Shown: positions 22,785 to 32,204 of the stretch, piece after piece
Numbering within the stretch: the stretch's first letter is position 1
How the letters are laid out: every line of letters begins with the position of its first letter
NCBI RefSeq assembly: GCF_003691365.1
Contig: NZ_CP033087.1
Coordinates: 820,501 to 884,500 of the forward strand
From: Commensalibacter melissae
GTDB taxonomy: Bacteria; Pseudomonadota; Alphaproteobacteria; Acetobacterales; Acetobacteraceae
Direction of reading: 5' to 3'
DNA: 64,000 nucleotides
The notes under the pieces: model-generated
Database searches by the model: none
The model's input: the letters and a program-made list of their open reading frames with translations, nothing else
Told to the model about the DNA's origin: nothing
Made by a program: the position numbers and the translations under genes

Positions 22785-24218
22785 ATGCCTAACCTAATGC
22801 TTAAATTTGTTAATTTAGATCAGCAGCAGCCTGAAAAACGTAATGCTGTTGAACGCAAACATGATTTTAACGAGATTTACCGACGCTTTTCAGAGGAACA
22901 AGCCAGAATTCAGGCCAGTCGCTGTTCACAATGTGGTATTCCATTTTGTACAACGAAATGTCCATTATCAAATTATATTCCTGATTGGTTGAAACTTACG
23001 GCTGAAAATCGTTTGGCAGAAGCTTATGCACTTTCAACTGCAACCAACAGTTTTCCTGAAATTTGTGGGCGCATTTGTCCACAAGATCGTTTGTGTGAAG
23101 GCAGTTGCGTAATTGAGGCGGATTACAAAAGTGTTACAATTGGAGCGGTAGAAGCTTTTATAACCGATCATGCATTTGATCAGAATTGGGTCACACCTAT
23201 TATGCCTTTGGAAGAACTATCGCAATCTGTGGGAATTATTGGTGCCGGACCTTGCGGTTTGGCTGCAGCGGTCGTTTTACGAAAAAAAGGATATCAAGTC
23301 CATGTATATGATCGCTATGATCGGGCTGGTGGTTTAATGGCTTATGGTATACCTACCTTTAAACTTGAAAAAAATATTGTAACTCGTCGTCAGGAATGGT
23401 TAGAGAAATCAAATGTGATTTTCCATTTCAATACAAGTGTCTCAGATAAAACAGCTGAGCATTCCATCGCTTTTGAGGATCTAAGAAATAAACATGATGC
23501 GGTATTGATTTCAACGGGAGTTTATAAAAAGAAAGAAGTAAGCCTTTTTGGTTCAAATCTTAATGGAATTGTGCAGGCACTGGATTATCTGATTGATTCT
23601 CAAACGCAAAATAACGATAAAAATGAAATGAATGCAAAGGGTAAAAGAGTTATCGTTATTGGCGGTGGTGATACTGCCATGGATTGCCTAAGAACTGCAA
23701 TTCGTCAGGGGGCGACTTCAGTTCAATGTTTGTATCGTCGAGATAGGGCAAATATGCCTGGCTCCATGCGAGAGGTAAAAAATGCAGAAGAAGAAGGTGT
23801 GGAATTCATTTGGCAGGCAGCTCCAGACGCTTTTGTAGGTGAAGAAAAAGTGGAGGCAATTCGCGCATTAAGAACCGAATTGGGTTTGCCAGATGCTGGT
23901 GGTAGACAAAAAATCAGAATTATACCTAACAGTCATTTCACTCTGCAAGCGGATATGGTTATCAAAGCACTTGGATTTGATCCTGAACCATTGACCACCC
24001 TGTGGGATAACGACCAATTGGATACAAATGAATCTGGTACCATAAAATTGAATCATCATAGTCGTATGACTTCTTTACCTGGCGTTTTTGCAGGCGGCGA
24101 TATTGTACGCGGGGCAAGTCTTGTTGTATGGGCTGTCAAGGATGGGCAGGATGTGGCGGAAAAAATTGCCCATTGGCTTGAACAACAAAATAATAAACAG
24201 AATGTTTCTGCTGCTTGA
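22785..24218 (+). CDS. gltD: Glutamate synthase (NADPH) small subunit
   Basis: A 477-residue protein of normal length. The N-terminal Cys clusters (CSQCGIPFCTTKCP; CGRICPQDRLCEGSC) bind the two 4Fe-4S centres, followed by the FAD fold IGAGPCGLAAAVVLR and the NADPH fold VIGGGDTAMDCLR, then GVFAGGDIVRGASLV. It passes electrons from NADPH to GltB, which makes glutamate from glutamine and 2-oxoglutarate. AAGGAA lies before the ATG. The order gltD-gltB is the reverse of E. coli; the 47-bp gap suggests one operon. Confidence 0.96.
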   Translation: MPNLMLKFVNLDQQQPEKRNAVERKHDFNEIYRRFSEEQARIQASRCSQCGIPFCTTKCPLSNYIPDWLKLTAENRLAEAYALSTATNSFPEICGRICPQDRLCEGSCVIEADYKSVTIGAVEAFITDHAFDQNWVTPIMPLEELSQSVGIIGAGPCGLAAAVVLRKKGYQVHVYDRYDRAGGLMAYGIPTFKLEKNIVTRRQEWLEKSNVIFHFNTSVSDKTAEHSIAFEDLRNKHDAVLISTGVYKKKEVSLFGSNLNGIVQALDYLIDSQTQNNDKNEMNAKGKRVIVIGGGDTAMDCLRTAIRQGATSVQCLYRRDRANMPGSMREVKNAEEEGVEFIWQAAPDAFVGEEKVEAIRALRTELGLPDAGGRQKIRIIPNSHFTLQADMVIKALGFDPEPLTTLWDNDQLDTNESGTIKLNHHSRMTSLPGVFAGGDIVRGASLVVWAVKDGQDVAEKIAHWLEQQNNKQNVSAA

Positions 24219-24265
24219 AAACAGATATCCAGAATTGAATGGATTCATTACGGTAGGTTAAGAAA

Positions 24266-27200
24266 ATGAATAATTATTCCTTTGTTGAACAAAGAAAAAA
24301 GAATGAAGCGATCCTAAAAGATGTTTATTCCACCGAACAAGAACATGATGCTTGTGGTGTAGGATTTGTTGTGGCTCTTGATGGTCAAAAACGCCGAGAT
24401 GTGGTTGAGGCCGGTTTGGCAGCTTTAAAAGCCTTATGGCATCGTGGCGCTGTTGATGCTGATGGGAAAACAGGAGATGGTGCCGGTATTCATGTTGAAA
24501 TACCACAGGATTTTTTCTTGCAATCCATTCGTAGTGGTCATCATGCGGTAAAACAGGGGCGGCTGGCTGTAGGAATGATCTTTCTTCCTAAAAATGATTT
24601 GGCAAGTCAGGAGCGCTGTCGACAAATTATCGAAACCGAAATTATGGGGTTTGGCTATTCAATTTATGGTTGGCGTCAGGTGCCAATTGATACGAACTGT
24701 ATCGGTGAAAAAGCGAATGCCACACGTCCTGATATTGAACAGATTCTTGTCATCAATACACATCACCATTCAGAGGATGTTTTTGAACGCAATCTTTATA
24801 TTATTCGACGGAAAATAGAGAAAAAGGCTGTTGAAAGTCATGTTGATCTTTATATTTGTTCAATGTCCTGCCGTTCGATAATTTATAAGGGCATGTTTTT
24901 GGCGGAAAATCTGTCCGATTTTTATCCGGATCTGTTGGATGAACGATTTGTCAGCCGTTTTGTGATTTACCATCAACGTTATTCAACCAATACTTTTCCG
25001 ACATGGAAACTTGCGCAGCCGTTTAGACGCATTGCCCACAATGGTGAGATAAATACATTATCAGGTAATATAAACTGGATGAAAAGTCACGAAACAAGAC
25101 TTTCCCATCCGGATTTGGATGCTTATATGACAGATTTGAAACCGGTCATTCAATTCAATGGATCTGATACCGCGGCGTTGGACAATGTATTTGAGCTATT
25201 AACGTTTGCGGGTAGGGATGCCCCTACGGTAAAGGCCTTGATGATTCCACCGGCCCTGGGATTGCTGCAGGATATTACCCAAGATGTGAAAGATATGTAC
25301 AGCTATTCCAACGCGGTAATGGAACCTTGGGATGGACCTGCCGCTTTATGTGGAACCGATGGTAAATGGATTATTGCCGGATTGGATAGAAACGGGTTAC
25401 GTCCTTTACGTTATACGATAACAGCTAATGATTTGATGATTTTGGGATCAGAAACAGGAATGGTGCATATTCCTGAAGACCAAATTCTTGAAAAAGGCAG
25501 ATTGGGACCAGGAGAAACAATAGGTTTTGATATGGATAATTGTCTTTTTTATCGCCCTGAAGATATAACACAGCTTCTAGTTAAACGTCATAATTACAGT
25601 GATTGGATTACGAATACGCAGCAGATTACTTCCATAGTAAAAGATCAGGATAATGAGCCTGTCTTATTCGCAGAGGATGAATTACGTAAAAGACAGCTTG
25701 CTGTTGGAATGAGTATTGAAGACCTTGAAACAGTATTGCAGCCTATGGTTGAAAATTCTGCGGAAGCGATTGGTTCAATGGGCGATGATACTCCCTTGGC
25801 GGTACTTAGTGAGCATTATAGAGGTTTATCGCATTATTTCCGTCAACGTTTCAGCCAGGTTACCAATCCACCGATTGATAGTCTACGAGAAACCCAAGTT
25901 ATGACGTTGAGCACTCGTTTGGGAAATTTGGGTAATATCTTGGATCAGTCTTCCGAACAGTGTCAGTTATTACGTCTAAGCAGTCCGGTTTTGACGAGCA
26001 GTGAATTTATAGCATTGAAACAATATTGCGGTAAAACCGGGTGCAGTATTGATTGTAACTATAAGGTCAATGATGGTGAAAAAGGGCTTCGTCAAGCATT
26101 GGCAAGAATTTGCAGTGAAGCTGAAGAAGCTGTTCGATGTGGGTGTACACATATATTCCTTAGTGATGACAAGCAAGATAGGGATTATGCCAATATTCCA
26201 ATGATTTTGGCAACGGCTGCCGTACATACTCATCTTGTTCGTCAATCCCTGAGAACCTTCACTTCTGTTAACGTGCAGGCGGCAGATTGTCTTGATGTGC
26301 ACTCTATTGCGGTTTTAATCGGGGTTGGAGCTACGACAGTCAATGCTTGTCTTGCTCAGGAATGTATAGCGGATCGTCATAAAAAAGGGCTTTTTGGAAA
26401 TATTACATTAAGACAGGCTGTTCAAAACTATTGTAAAGCCGTAGATAAAGGCTTGTTGAAAATTATGTCCAAGATGGGAATTTCTGTGGTTTCTTCTTAT
26501 CGAGGTGGATATAATTTTGAAGCGATTGGCCTGTCCCGGGCATTGGTTGCTGAATTTTTTCCGGGAATGTCTTCCAGAATTTCAGGGATAGGTTTATCAG
26601 GAATTGCACAAAATATAAAAAAGTCCCATCAATTGGCTTGGGATCCCAATGTGAAATTGTTGCCGATCGGTGGGTTTTACAAATGGCGTCAACAAGGTGA
26701 GAAACATGCTTTAAGCAGTTCTGTCATTAAACTGATTCAGCAGGCTGTGGAAAAAGACAGTTGGCCATTGTACCAACAATATGTCCATGAAATTCACAGA
26801 CAACCTCCAATGGCTCTAAGGGATTTATTCGATTTTCAATCGACAAATAAACCGGTCCCTGTTGAATCGGTTGAGAATATTACAAAATTGAGAAAAAGAT
26901 TGATTTCCCCCGGAATTTCTCTCGGTGCGTTAAGTCCCGAAGCACATGAAACTCTTGCGATTGCCATGAACCGGATTGGAGCCCGTTCAGATTCCGGGGA
27001 GGGAGGAGAAGACGCGGTTCGGTACAAACCCCGTGAAAATGGGGATAATGCATCGTCGGCAATTAAACAGGTTGCATCTGGAAGATTTGGGGTAACCGCT
27101 GAGTATTTGAATAATTGTCGTGAAATTGAAATCAAGATTGCCCAAGGTGCAAAACCGGGTGAGGGTGGACAATTACCAGGATTTAAGGTTACGGAATTAA

Positions 27201-28786
27201 TTGGTCGTCTTAGACATGCCGTCCCAGGAGTTACTTTAATTTCTCCGCCTCCTCATCATGATATATATTCGATCGAAGATTTGGCGCAACTTATTTATGA
27301 CCTCAAACAAATTAATCCAGAGGCAACTGTGGGTGTTAAGCTGGTTGCGGCTTCAGGAATTGGAACAATTGCTGCCGGTGTAGCTAAAGCCAAGGCTGAT
27401 ACAATATTGATTTCAGGTCATAATGGCGGAACGGGCGCCTCTCCATTGACTTCCATTAAATATGGTGGAATTCCTTGGGAAATGGGGTTGGCGGAAGCGC
27501 ATCAGGTGTTGATGTTAAATGGTTTGCGTGACCGGGTGGTTTTACGTGTTGATGGTGGTATCAAGACTGGTCGGGATGTTGTTATTGCTGCCATGCTAGG
27601 AGCGGAGGAATTCGGTATTGGTACACTCAGTCTTATAGCAATGGGTTGTATCATGGTTCGTCAATGTCATTCCAATACCTGCCCCGTTGGGGTTTGTACC
27701 CAGGATGAAAAATTGCGTGCAAACTTTGTTCAGGATGGGGCTGAACGTGTGATCAATCTGTTTTCTTTCATTGCTGAAGATGTAAGAAATATTCTCGCCA
27801 CACTTGGATTTACATCTTTGACAGACATAATCGGGCGAACAGATCTGTTACGTCAGGTTTTACGTGGTGCATCTTATCTGGATGATTTGGATCTGAATCC
27901 ATTATTGGCACGAGTGGATCCGGGGATGCATGCTGGTTATTGTGTTCGTGAAGGGCGTAATGAGGTGCCTGAAACATTGGATGCACAAATGATTGTTGAT
28001 GCTCAGCCATTATTCGAACATGGTGAAAAAATGCAATTGCGATATAATGTTTATAATACATATCGAGCAATTGGAACAAAAATTTCATCAATGATAACCC
28101 GTCGGTTTGGTATGAAAGGATTGGCGCCGGATCATCTGACTGTTCGTCTTAATGGATCAGCAGGCCAATCGTTGGGTGCGTTTGCAGTTCAGGGCTTGAA
28201 GCTTGAGGTTTTTGGGGATTCCAATGATTATGTCGGGAAAGGGTTGTCAGGAGCCACCATTATTGTGCGTCCTGTACCAGAAACAAAACTTGTTTCAAAT
28301 CATAATGTGATTGTTGGTAATACAGTCTTATATGGTGCAACAGCCGGATATCTGTTTGCGGCCGGAAAGGCAGGTGAGCGTTTTGCGGTTCGCAATTCGG
28401 GTGCCACGGCTGTGGTTGAGGGATGCGGTGCCAACGGATGTGAATATATGACTGGGGGAACAGTGATCATTCTGGGTGAAATAGGTCCTAATTTCGGGGC
28501 CGGTTTCACAGGTGGAATGGCCTTTGTCTACGATCCCCACCAACAGTTTGAACGTCGTGTCAATGCGTCAACTTTGCGATGGCAGCGTGTGATTGATAAA
28601 AAATGGGAAGACAGGGTCAAAAACCTTATTGAAAAGCATATTGAAGAAACAAAAAGCCGATATGCTGCGCATCTTTTACATGAATGGCAGAATACAATAA
28701 AACATTTCTGGCATATTGTTCCCACAGAATATGCTCGAGTTATAAATTTTGAATTTAATGAAGATATTTTAAAAGAAACTGCATAA
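24266..28786 (+). CDS. gltB: Glutamate synthase large subunit
   Basis: A 1506-residue protein, as expected. The glutaminase nucleophile is Cys30 (EHDACGVGFV), so a 29-residue propeptide must be removed. The class II amidotransferase domain is followed by the central domain, the FMN-binding synthase domain (GEGGQLPGFKV; GHNGGTGASPLTSIKYGG), the 3Fe-4S cluster loop CHSNTCPVGVC, and the GXGXG beta-helix (GATAGYLFAAGKAGERFAVRN start). Ammonia released from glutamine is channelled to 2-oxoglutarate. It follows gltD and ends before a weak terminator-like hairpin. Confidence 0.97.
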   Translation: MNNYSFVEQRKKNEAILKDVYSTEQEHDACGVGFVVALDGQKRRDVVEAGLAALKALWHRGAVDADGKTGDGAGIHVEIPQDFFLQSIRSGHHAVKQGRLAVGMIFLPKNDLASQERCRQIIETEIMGFGYSIYGWRQVPIDTNCIGEKANATRPDIEQILVINTHHHSEDVFERNLYIIRRKIEKKAVESHVDLYICSMSCRSIIYKGMFLAENLSDFYPDLLDERFVSRFVIYHQRYSTNTFPTWKLAQPFRRIAHNGEINTLSGNINWMKSHETRLSHPDLDAYMTDLKPVIQFNGSDTAALDNVFELLTFAGRDAPTVKALMIPPALGLLQDITQDVKDMYSYSNAVMEPWDGPAALCGTDGKWIIAGLDRNGLRPLRYTITANDLMILGSETGMVHIPEDQILEKGRLGPGETIGFDMDNCLFYRPEDITQLLVKRHNYSDWITNTQQITSIVKDQDNEPVLFAEDELRKRQLAVGMSIEDLETVLQPMVENSAEAIGSMGDDTPLAVLSEHYRGLSHYFRQRFSQVTNPPIDSLRETQVMTLSTRLGNLGNILDQSSEQCQLLRLSSPVLTSSEFIALKQYCGKTGCSIDCNYKVNDGEKGLRQALARICSEAEEAVRCGCTHIFLSDDKQDRDYANIPMILATAAVHTHLVRQSLRTFTSVNVQAADCLDVHSIAVLIGVGATTVNACLAQECIADRHKKGLFGNITLRQAVQNYCKAVDKGLLKIMSKMGISVVSSYRGGYNFEAIGLSRALVAEFFPGMSSRISGIGLSGIAQNIKKSHQLAWDPNVKLLPIGGFYKWRQQGEKHALSSSVIKLIQQAVEKDSWPLYQQYVHEIHRQPPMALRDLFDFQSTNKPVPVESVENITKLRKRLISPGISLGALSPEAHETLAIAMNRIGARSDSGEGGEDAVRYKPRENGDNASSAIKQVASGRFGVTAEYLNNCREIEIKIAQGAKPGEGGQLPGFKVTELIGRLRHAVPGVTLISPPPHHDIYSIEDLAQLIYDLKQINPEATVGVKLVAASGIGTIAAGVAKAKADTILISGHNGGTGASPLTSIKYGGIPWEMGLAEAHQVLMLNGLRDRVVLRVDGGIKTGRDVVIAAMLGAEEFGIGTLSLIAMGCIMVRQCHSNTCPVGVCTQDEKLRANFVQDGAERVINLFSFIAEDVRNILATLGFTSLTDIIGRTDLLRQVLRGASYLDDLDLNPLLARVDPGMHAGYCVREGRNEVPETLDAQMIVDAQPLFEHGEKMQLRYNVYNTYRAIGTKISSMITRRFGMKGLAPDHLTVRLNGSAGQSLGAFAVQGLKLEVFGDSNDYVGKGLSGATIIVRPVPETKLVSNHNVIVGNTVLYGATAGYLFAAGKAGERFAVRNSGATAVVEGCGANGCEYMTGGTVIILGEIGPNFGAGFTGGMAFVYDPHQQFERRVNASTLRWQRVIDKKWEDRVKNLIEKHIEETKSRYAAHLLHEWQNTIKHFWHIVPTEYARVINFEFNEDILKETA

Positions 28787-28820
28787 TTTAGAACGATATT
28801 ACATCAAATTATGGATAGGC

Positions 28821-28855
28821 AATAGGATCAATTTCATAAAAATTTATCCTATTTT
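28821..28855 (+). terminator. Weak terminator-like hairpin after gltB
   Basis: AATAGGAT (28821-28828) pairs with ATCCTATT (28846-28853), followed by a short T run; loop of 17 nt. It lies 35 bp after the stop. Confidence 0.4.
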
Positions 28856-29051
28856 CAAAGATTTTATCATTTTATTTTAATGAAAATATGTTAATTATAA
28901 TGCAGTAAAGCTTTCATAACGGTCTAAGATGAATTCTATATTTTTTTACGAGGAATTTTTTTAGTTATATTGACTTAAGTTGATATCCCATCCGTATTAG
29001 GCTTGATATATAAAATAATTCTAATTTTGTTTATAGCGGAGAGACATCAAT

Positions 29052-31691
29052 ATGCCAGTTACAGGCCTGGCCACTGTTTTATTAGCGACAGCTATATTAT
29101 TGGTCATTGTAAGCGCCGTTCAGCCATTGGCAAAACGGCTGGAATTATCTGAAACTGTAATACTGGCTATTGTTGGGGTTGTTCTTGGTGGAACAGCTGA
29201 TTTGATTTTACACAGCTCCCACATACATGTTTTTGATACAGCCGCTGAAATATTACTTGATTTTCCAATAAACAGCGAAGGTTTTTTGTTAATATTCCTG
29301 CCCATATTGGTTTTTCAGGCGGCATTGGCTATTGATGTGCGTCGTTTGGCCCATGAAATCGGCACGGTTCTTTTATTGGCCATTGTTGCGGTCATTGTCT
29401 CTACTGCCACTATAGGTCTGGCCTTATATCCCTTTTCGGGAATGCCTCTGACGGTTTGTCTGCTGGTTGGAGCGATCGTTGCAACGACGGATCCCTCTGC
29501 TGTTGCTGGCATATTCAGAGAAATTGGGGCGGCAACTCGTCTTACCCGTTTGGTTGAAGGCGAAGCTTTATTGAATGATGCTGCAGCAATTTCCATTTTT
29601 TCGACTTTGGTTGCCGCTATTATTGCGCATAAAGAGGTACATTTATTTAGTTCAGCTCTAGCAATTTTTCTTTCTTTTGTCGGGGCATTGATTGCAGGAT
29701 TTTTCTTTGCACGTTGCGCTTTGTGGATGATTGTAAGTTTGGGTTCAAATACAGGTCGATCTGCGGAAATTACTTTAACGGTTGCCTTACCATATATTTC
29801 CTATATTGTCTGTGATGACTTGTTGCACTGTTCCGGTGTTGTGGCAGCGGCAGCGGCAGGATTGACCTTATCCGCTTATGGTCCCTCGACATTTAGGCCT
29901 CAAACATGGCGATTTTTGAATGAGTTATGGCAACAAATAATATTTTGGGCAGGATCGCTATTATTTGTGTTGGCTTCTATGCTTGTCCCCCGTTTATTGA
30001 TTGGTATGACAAAATGGGATTTTATTCTTATTTTATTGGCGACAATTGCCGGGTTGCTGGCACGTGCAATGGTTATTTTTGGGATGTTGCCTTTACTTGC
30101 AGCTACAAAACTTTCGCCTCCAGTGCCGACGCCATTTAAAGCGACAATGGTATGGGGTGGATTAAGAGGTGCCATTACACTGGCCCTTGCATTGGCGGTA
30201 ACGGAAAATGAATTGATACCAACACCGATTTCCCAGTTTGTAGGTATTGTTGCAACGGGCTTTGTATTGTTTACCTTATTGGTTAACGGAACAACATTAA
30301 GAGCGGTGGTAATTTATTTCCGGCTAAATGAACTTGCACCCATTGACCAGGCTGTGCGCCACCAGATTCTAGGAATTGGATTGGGTAATGTTAAGGACAA
30401 GGCTCGTCGCGTGGCAAATGAATTTGGATTTTCAAATGTCATTACCAATTATACGCTTGAAGAGATTGACCGTCGTATTAATGAGGAAAGAGAAGCAAAT
30501 AGTTTTGATACAATGTTGACTGATCGTCAACGTATTTCACTGGCTTTGATTACAATAGCTGCACAAGAGCGGTCAATTTTACTGGATCTTTTCCGTATGC
30601 AGGGTTTGCCACGAAGAGTGATGGAAACTCTTTTGCGTTCAGCGGAAGCTACGTTGGATGGTGCATGGACCGAGGGAAGGTATGGATACGTAAAAGCGAT
30701 GCAGAAAAGATTGCATCCTCCTTTTCGATTTCGTGTTGCGCAATATATACATCGAAAATTGCATATCGATCGTCCCTTGATGTACTGCATGATGGAACGG
30801 TTTGAAATATTGCTGGTATCCCGATTTGTATCGATTTCCTTAACACGTTTTATGAAAAGGCGTATAGAGCCGACATTGGGTGTGCGAATTGCCGAAATTG
30901 TTTCAGAAGTTCTGGATAGGCAAAATCGTATGTTGGATGATGCGCTGGAAATTATGCGCATTCATTACCAGGGATATATTGAAGCTCTTGAATCAAGGTT
31001 TTTGAAATTGGTCACTCTCAGATTAGAAAGTGATGAATATAACAGTCTTTGGGCTGAGTCTTTGGTTAGTGATGAGCTTTATTCCGAATTGGAAAAAAAT
31101 GTTGAAAAGCGTTTTGAACGTTATAATCGCCGCCTAAAATTCAATCTCAAAAGTGGATTGGAAGAGCGCGTGAAGGAATTGCCATGTTTACGCGGTGTGC
31201 CACAGGCTGTTTTATATGATATAAGTATGTCTATGTCGGTCTATTTTGTATTTCCGAGTGAAAAAATCCTTCATCGTAAACAAAAGGTTAAAAATGTCTA
31301 TTTTGTCAGTAGCGGATTATTTGAAACACATTCTGCAAGTAAAAGTCTAACATATGGGATTGGTGATATTCTTGGTGCATCAGAACTTGTTGCGGGTAAA
31401 AGAATTTATGCAAATTATCGTGCATTGAGGTTTGGATATTTATTGGTGATGCCAGCCGATGTATTTAAACGATTAATTCAAGATTATCCGATTGTGGCCT
31501 ATAATCTTTCAAAAATTGACGAGGCAAAAGATCGCCCCAATTCCCAGGATGACGATTTCATGATGTTGGGATATACACGACGTATAGCCAATAAGGAAAA
31601 ACAGTTGATGTTGGGGTATGAGTCCAAGGAAATCAATAATTTAAAAAATGAGGGTAACATTGAAAATAATAATAAACAAAATAAAAACTGA
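29052..31691 (+). CDS. CPA1-type Na+/H+ antiporter with C-terminal cNMP-binding-like domain
   Basis: An 879-residue protein. About twelve membrane helices fill the first 420 residues, with the ion-site motifs ATTDPSAVAGI and VEGEALLNDAAA typical of NhaP/NHE exchangers and WGGLRGAITLALALAV near the end of the membrane part. A long cytoplasmic region then leads to a cyclic-nucleotide-binding-like domain (CLRGVPQAVLYDISMSM, KVKNVYFVSSGLFE, GDILGASELVAG). It should exchange Na+ or K+ for protons across the inner membrane, perhaps gated by a nucleotide. The cNMP phosphate-binding cassette is not obvious, so ligand binding is uncertain. GGAGAG precedes the ATG. Confidence 0.85.
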   Translation: MPVTGLATVLLATAILLVIVSAVQPLAKRLELSETVILAIVGVVLGGTADLILHSSHIHVFDTAAEILLDFPINSEGFLLIFLPILVFQAALAIDVRRLAHEIGTVLLLAIVAVIVSTATIGLALYPFSGMPLTVCLLVGAIVATTDPSAVAGIFREIGAATRLTRLVEGEALLNDAAAISIFSTLVAAIIAHKEVHLFSSALAIFLSFVGALIAGFFFARCALWMIVSLGSNTGRSAEITLTVALPYISYIVCDDLLHCSGVVAAAAAGLTLSAYGPSTFRPQTWRFLNELWQQIIFWAGSLLFVLASMLVPRLLIGMTKWDFILILLATIAGLLARAMVIFGMLPLLAATKLSPPVPTPFKATMVWGGLRGAITLALALAVTENELIPTPISQFVGIVATGFVLFTLLVNGTTLRAVVIYFRLNELAPIDQAVRHQILGIGLGNVKDKARRVANEFGFSNVITNYTLEEIDRRINEEREANSFDTMLTDRQRISLALITIAAQERSILLDLFRMQGLPRRVMETLLRSAEATLDGAWTEGRYGYVKAMQKRLHPPFRFRVAQYIHRKLHIDRPLMYCMMERFEILLVSRFVSISLTRFMKRRIEPTLGVRIAEIVSEVLDRQNRMLDDALEIMRIHYQGYIEALESRFLKLVTLRLESDEYNSLWAESLVSDELYSELEKNVEKRFERYNRRLKFNLKSGLEERVKELPCLRGVPQAVLYDISMSMSVYFVFPSEKILHRKQKVKNVYFVSSGLFETHSASKSLTYGIGDILGASELVAGKRIYANYRALRFGYLLVMPADVFKRLIQDYPIVAYNLSKIDEAKDRPNSQDDDFMMLGYTRRIANKEKQLMLGYESKEINNLKNEGNIENNNKQNKN

Positions 31692-31739
31692 TAATTTATT
31701 CTTTTTGATTTAAAAATAGAACAGCAATCAGAACCAGAT

Positions 31740-32204
31740 ATGATTTCCATCACAGTTAATAAAAAGAAAATAGAACTGGATGTTCCATTAGATATGCCAT
31801 TAATTTGGGTTTTGCGGGATATTGTTGGATTAACGGGTACGAAATATGGATGTGGTATTGGTTTATGCGGATCATGCACCGTTCATCTAGATGGTAAAGC
31901 TGTAAGATCTTGCTCCATTCCTGTTGGTGATATCGGGAATAGGGAGATAGTTACTATCGAGGGGGTTGGGGAAGACTCAATATTTCAAAAATTATTGGCG
32001 GCCTGGAAAGAGACGGAACCAACGCAGTGTGGTTATTGTCAACCTGGTCAGATCATGACGGCTTTAGCCTTGTTAAAAGAAAATGATAAACCTGATAAAA
32101 ACGAGATTATAGAAGCTATGACAGGTCATATCTGTCGATGTGGAACATATCAACGTATTTATAAAGCTATTCAAATTGCTGCAGGTATAATGGATGAAGC
32201 ATAA
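31740..32204 (+). CDS. 2Fe-2S subunit of membrane-bound molybdenum aldehyde dehydrogenase (AldF/IorA type)
   Basis: A 154-residue ferredoxin-type subunit. Cluster residues are CGIGLCGSC and a further Cys in VRSC (plant-type 2Fe-2S, N-terminal), then CGYCQPGQ and HICRCGTYQR (second 2Fe-2S in the helical domain). It has no signal peptide, so it is expected to travel with its Tat-exported partner. Its last codons overlap the start of the large-subunit gene by 11 bp. It shuttles electrons from the molybdenum centre toward the cytochrome c subunit. Isoquinoline oxidoreductase alpha is the closest alternative name; the cytochrome gene downstream favours the acetic-acid-bacterial aldehyde dehydrogenase. 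Confidence 0.85.
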   Translation: MISITVNKKKIELDVPLDMPLIWVLRDIVGLTGTKYGCGIGLCGSCTVHLDGKAVRSCSIPVGDIGNREIVTIEGVGEDSIFQKLLAAWKETEPTQCGYCQPGQIMTALALLKENDKPDKNEIIEAMTGHICRCGTYQRIYKAIQIAAGIMDEA

